In this document: positions 63,397 through 64,000 of the stretch, one piece after another
How positions within the stretch are numbered: the stretch's first letter is position 1
Layout of the letters: each line of letters begins with the position of its first letter
DNA from: Yamagishiella unicocca
Lineage: Eukaryota > Chlorophyta > Chlorophyceae > Chlamydomonadales > Volvocaceae
Length of the DNA: 64,000 bases
Reading direction: 5' to 3'
NCBI GenBank assembly: GCA_003116995.1
Contig: BDSL01000020.1
Location: 62,001-126,000, forward strand
Notes under the pieces: generated by a model
What the model was told of the DNA's origin: nothing
The model's database searches: none
What the model saw: the letters and a program-made list of their open reading frames with translations, nothing else
Program-made: the position numbers and the translations under genes

Positions 63397-64000
63397 GAGG
63401 AGAGGGGAAGGGCGGCCGGCTCACTCTCCTCCTGATCCCTGGCCCCCGGTCCCGCCTCTGGGGGGGGAAGCTAGTGAGCTGACGCTGCGCAGCCCTCTGC
63501 CCTGTTAAGGGGTCACGGCGGAGGCATCGAGAACATGAAGCGTCGAGAACGTTAACAGCAGGGCTCGAACCAGAGACCAATTGAGCTGCTGAATCGGAAA
63601 TTTGACCATGTGTGATACGGTACAAGGTGGCGGCTTACCAGCCCCACTTAACGCGCCTCCGCCCCCCCACTGGCCGGGGGGGGGAGGCGCCTCCCGCCCT
63701 CGTTTTCGTGTCACCGGTTCTCACGCCCCCCCCCCCCCCCTTGACGGCTCCGCGCACCCGCACCACCGCACACCCGACCACCTCCGGCCGCCTCCGGTTC
63801 AACTCCCCTTCCCAACCCGGCTGCCCGCCTGCCCCCCACCAACTCGGCTCATTCCCTTTTGCGCTGCCGCTGCTGCCGCTGCTGCCGCAGGGGCCCCGGC
63901 GTGAGTGTGGCGGAGGGTTTGATGCTGCTGGGGACCGCGGAGGACCGAGACAAGCTGCAAATGGTGAGGCCGGGGCTGTTGTGATTCGGGCAGCGTAAGC
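60664..64000 (+). CDS. RBR-type E3 ubiquitin ligase, 5' part (runs off the window)
   Basis: Exons 60664-60926, 61074-61765, 62559-62661 and 63891-63963 join with GT/AG at phases 2, 1 and 2, with the next 5' splice site at 63964. The start is the first in-frame ATG (MEHEKAEPDGARRRRQSRHI). Residues 1-90 are basic/acidic. Then come NALTHAYPAVYDHRNWQRAD, a run of ten Asp followed by basic residues, and about 150 residues of Ala/Gly-rich linker. A RING1-like domain spans exons 2-3: CGICLEEQ, then FHTLAACQHKFCRECLGRHV, then RCPQPDCR. Exon 4 continues GPGVSVAEGLMLLGTAEDRD, matching the segment that links RING1 to the IBR domain in RBR ligases. The IBR and RING2 domains with the catalytic Cys must lie beyond the window. 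Assignment as RBR rather than plain RING rests on the HKFCRECL and CPQPDCR pattern and the linker. Confidence 0.83.
61836..61925 (-). repeat. Intron repeat near the 5' splice site of ligase intron 2
   Basis: GCGAGGAAGCCCGCGGGTCG, then GCACTGAAAAGTAAAACCGA, is almost identical to 3064-3103 in synthetase intron 1. Both continue into AAATGTTTGATATGCAC / AAACGTTTGATACGCAC. Shorter relatives are at about 2823-2900 and 9218-9242. Confidence 0.8.
62450..62535 (+). repeat. Two B-type repeats before the 3' splice site of ligase intron 2
   Basis: CCCATGTCGAGTAACCGCTT and, 52 bases later, CCCATGTCGTGTAACCGGGT lie 30-110 bases upstream of the 3' splice site at 62558. They are the same family as the synthetase intron 7 copy (8095-8128). 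Confidence 0.75.
63341..63394 (+). repeat. (GT)n microsatellite
   Basis: GT/GC dinucleotides, including 15 or more uninterrupted GT units, in ligase intron 3. Confidence 0.95.
63561..63590 (-). pseudogene. tRNA-derived remnant lacking the anticodon arm
   Basis: The minus strand reads CAGCTCAATTGG (A-box-like, 63577-63588) then, only five bases on, GGTTCGAGCCC (B box, 63561-63571). In a real tRNA these are separated by about 30 or more bases that include the anticodon arm. It is therefore a deleted tRNA copy or a SINE head within ligase intron 3. Confidence 0.45.

Noticed and set aside
63561..63590. Functional tRNA gene
   Set aside because: A and B boxes are only five bases apart; there is no room for an anticodon arm.

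Overview
This is nuclear DNA of a green alga, most likely of the volvocine/Chlamydomonas group. The reasons are a hydroxyproline-type extracellular matrix gene of the pherophorin family, GC-rich exons with many short introns, TGTAA at the 3' ends of retroelements (the green-algal polyadenylation signal), and abundant G/C microsatellites. Nothing prokaryotic is present. Most genes here are split into small exons. I built the models by joining GT/AG sites whose reading phases agree.

Layout. At 0.49-2.14 kb (-) lies an unrecognised five-exon gene, head-to-head with a ten-exon organelle-type tryptophanyl-tRNA synthetase (2.31-10.84 kb, +) that has a transit-peptide-like first exon. At 11.46-12.67, 14.72-16.28 and 21.30-22.77 kb (+) are three paralogues of an unrecognised small membrane-protein family. 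All have three exons with the same intron phases. A four-repeat cysteine-rich gene (18.39-19.30 kb, -) sits between the second and third paralogues. At 24.2-26.4 kb (-) is a 5'-truncated non-LTR retrotransposon. At 29.10-34.55 kb (+) is an apparently intact non-LTR element whose ORF1 stop and ORF2 start overlap as TAATG. At 35.09-36.94 kb (+) is an unrecognised low-complexity three-exon gene. From 37 to 43 kb there are no convincing genes, but there are several retroelement 3' ends embedded in CAG/CAA microsatellite. At 42.99-52.39 kb (-) is a seven-exon pherophorin with two matrix domains, two related central domains and a very long proline hinge. From 52.4 to 60.7 kb there are no convincing genes, but there are four inverted repeats, one with 104-bp arms, plus retroelement fragments. 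At 60.66 kb to the right edge (+) is the 5' part of an RBR-type E3 ubiquitin ligase gene.

The genes are not an operon or pathway. The links are structural. Introns of the synthetase, the ligase and one paralogue share families of short, partly palindromic repeats placed near splice sites, often in opposite orientations at the two ends. The three-paralogue cluster and this intron-repeat system are the strongest candidates for undescribed biology. Gene models are read by eye, with no alignment or transcript support.
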